From Paludibacteraceae bacterium (GTDB taxonomy: Bacteria > Bacteroidota > Bacteroidia > Bacteroidales > Paludibacteraceae): a DNA stretch of 5,791 nt. The notes below the pieces were generated by a model. The model was not told where the DNA came from. It did not search any database and saw nothing but the letters and a program-made list of their open reading frames with translations. The DNA is taken from NCBI GenBank assembly GCA_947471245.1, contig CANIXM010000142.1:1-5791 (forward strand), written 5' to 3'. Below are positions 5,394 through 5,791 of the stretch, in pieces (position 1 is the stretch's first letter; every line of letters starts with the position of its first letter). A program made the position numbers and the translations under genes.

Positions 5394-5791
5394 ATGAAAA
5401 AATATATTCCTATTTTATTAATTGTGTTATTCTCTAGTTTACAGGTGGTTTTAGCGCAGAAAGATTCTTCAATATTTAAAATTCCCAAGCAAATAAGTGT
5501 TGAGTTTGGTTACCGAAATTCATTTTACACTCACACATATCTCACAAATACGGCCACGCCACAGGGATTGCCTAATATGGCTACACATGGCTACGGTGGA
5601 TTGATAGATTACGCGTGGCAGCTGAGCGGATTTGGAGGTAAGAGACCTGCTGCATTCATTTCAGTTCCAATGGGCTATTCTGTTTTGTTGCCTGATGATG
5701 CTACTTCAAGAAAGGTGTCAATGTTGAACTATGGTTGGACTGTGAGGCATGATTTGGCTAAAGCCAGTTGTAAAGTAGTTCCTTTTCTTGG
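5394..5791 (+). CDS. Secreted or outer-membrane protein of unknown function, 3' end outside window
   Basis: The first 132 codons are visible. The protein begins MKKYIPILLIVLFSSLQVVLA, a typical signal peptide: two lysines, a hydrophobic core, and a probable signal peptidase I cut after Ala21 before Gln22. The mature part has ISVEFGYRNSFYTHTYL, GYGGLIDYAWQL and AAFISVPMGYSVLLPD. These stretches are rich in aromatic and glycine residues and contain alternating patterns that could be beta-strands of an outer-membrane barrel. I do not recognise a specific family, and the barrel idea is inference from composition. The ATG at 5394 is chosen because an in-frame TGA lies at 5388-5390, just upstream, and the signal peptide starts at this Met. 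It is divergent from yigZ with its own promoter element. Confidence 0.85.
   Translation, partial: MKKYIPILLIVLFSSLQVVLAQKDSSIFKIPKQISVEFGYRNSFYTHTYLTNTATPQGLPNMATHGYGGLIDYAWQLSGFGGKRPAAFISVPMGYSVLLPDDATSRKVSMLNYGWTVRHDLAKASCKVVPFL

Overview
The window looks like the chromosome of a low-GC member of the Bacteroidota. This is inferred from several signs. Start codons sit in A-rich contexts without clear Shine-Dalgarno sequences. There are three good matches to the TAnnTTTG (-7) promoter element of this phylum, and GC-rich dispersed intergenic repeats of a kind common there. PyrB is paired with a zinc-binding PyrI, and the PhoH, GlyA and PyrI proteins resemble those of the phylum. I cannot name a genus.

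Layout: most of the window is a minus-strand run read right to left. It goes pyrB (4429-3524), pyrI (3403-2948), a flavin-reductase-like protein (2852-2238), glyA (2096-816) and phoH (773 to beyond position 1, truncated). Gaps are 42 to 141 bases, and I see no convincing intrinsic terminator between these genes, so partial co-transcription is possible but not shown. Upstream of pyrB lies yigZ (5306-4701, minus). It is divergent from the start of a secreted or outer-membrane protein gene of unknown function (5394 to beyond 5791, plus).

The most interesting stretch is the pyrB leader (about 4430-4640). It has a TAnnTTTG promoter element, a short open reading frame of 32 codons, a hairpin with perfect 9-bp arms, and then a strong intrinsic terminator (13-bp stem plus U9) about 65 bases before the pyrB start. 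The stop codon of the short ORF lies inside the 5' arm of the terminator stem. This is the architecture of a translation-coupled transcription attenuator, as in the enterobacterial pyrBI operon, but in a Bacteroidota-type sequence. The terminator is well supported by sequence; its use as an attenuator is inference.

Functionally, pyrB and pyrI encode the catalytic and regulatory chains of aspartate transcarbamoylase, the committed step of pyrimidine synthesis. glyA supplies glycine and one-carbon folate units, which feed purine and thymidylate synthesis. phoH encodes an ATPase linked to RNA metabolism. Dispersed GC-rich repeats flank glyA, and one forms part of the phoH coding start. No tRNA, rRNA, insertion sequence or CRISPR array was seen. 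No gene-free stretch exceeds 300 bases; the longest, 4430-4700, is the pyrB leader.
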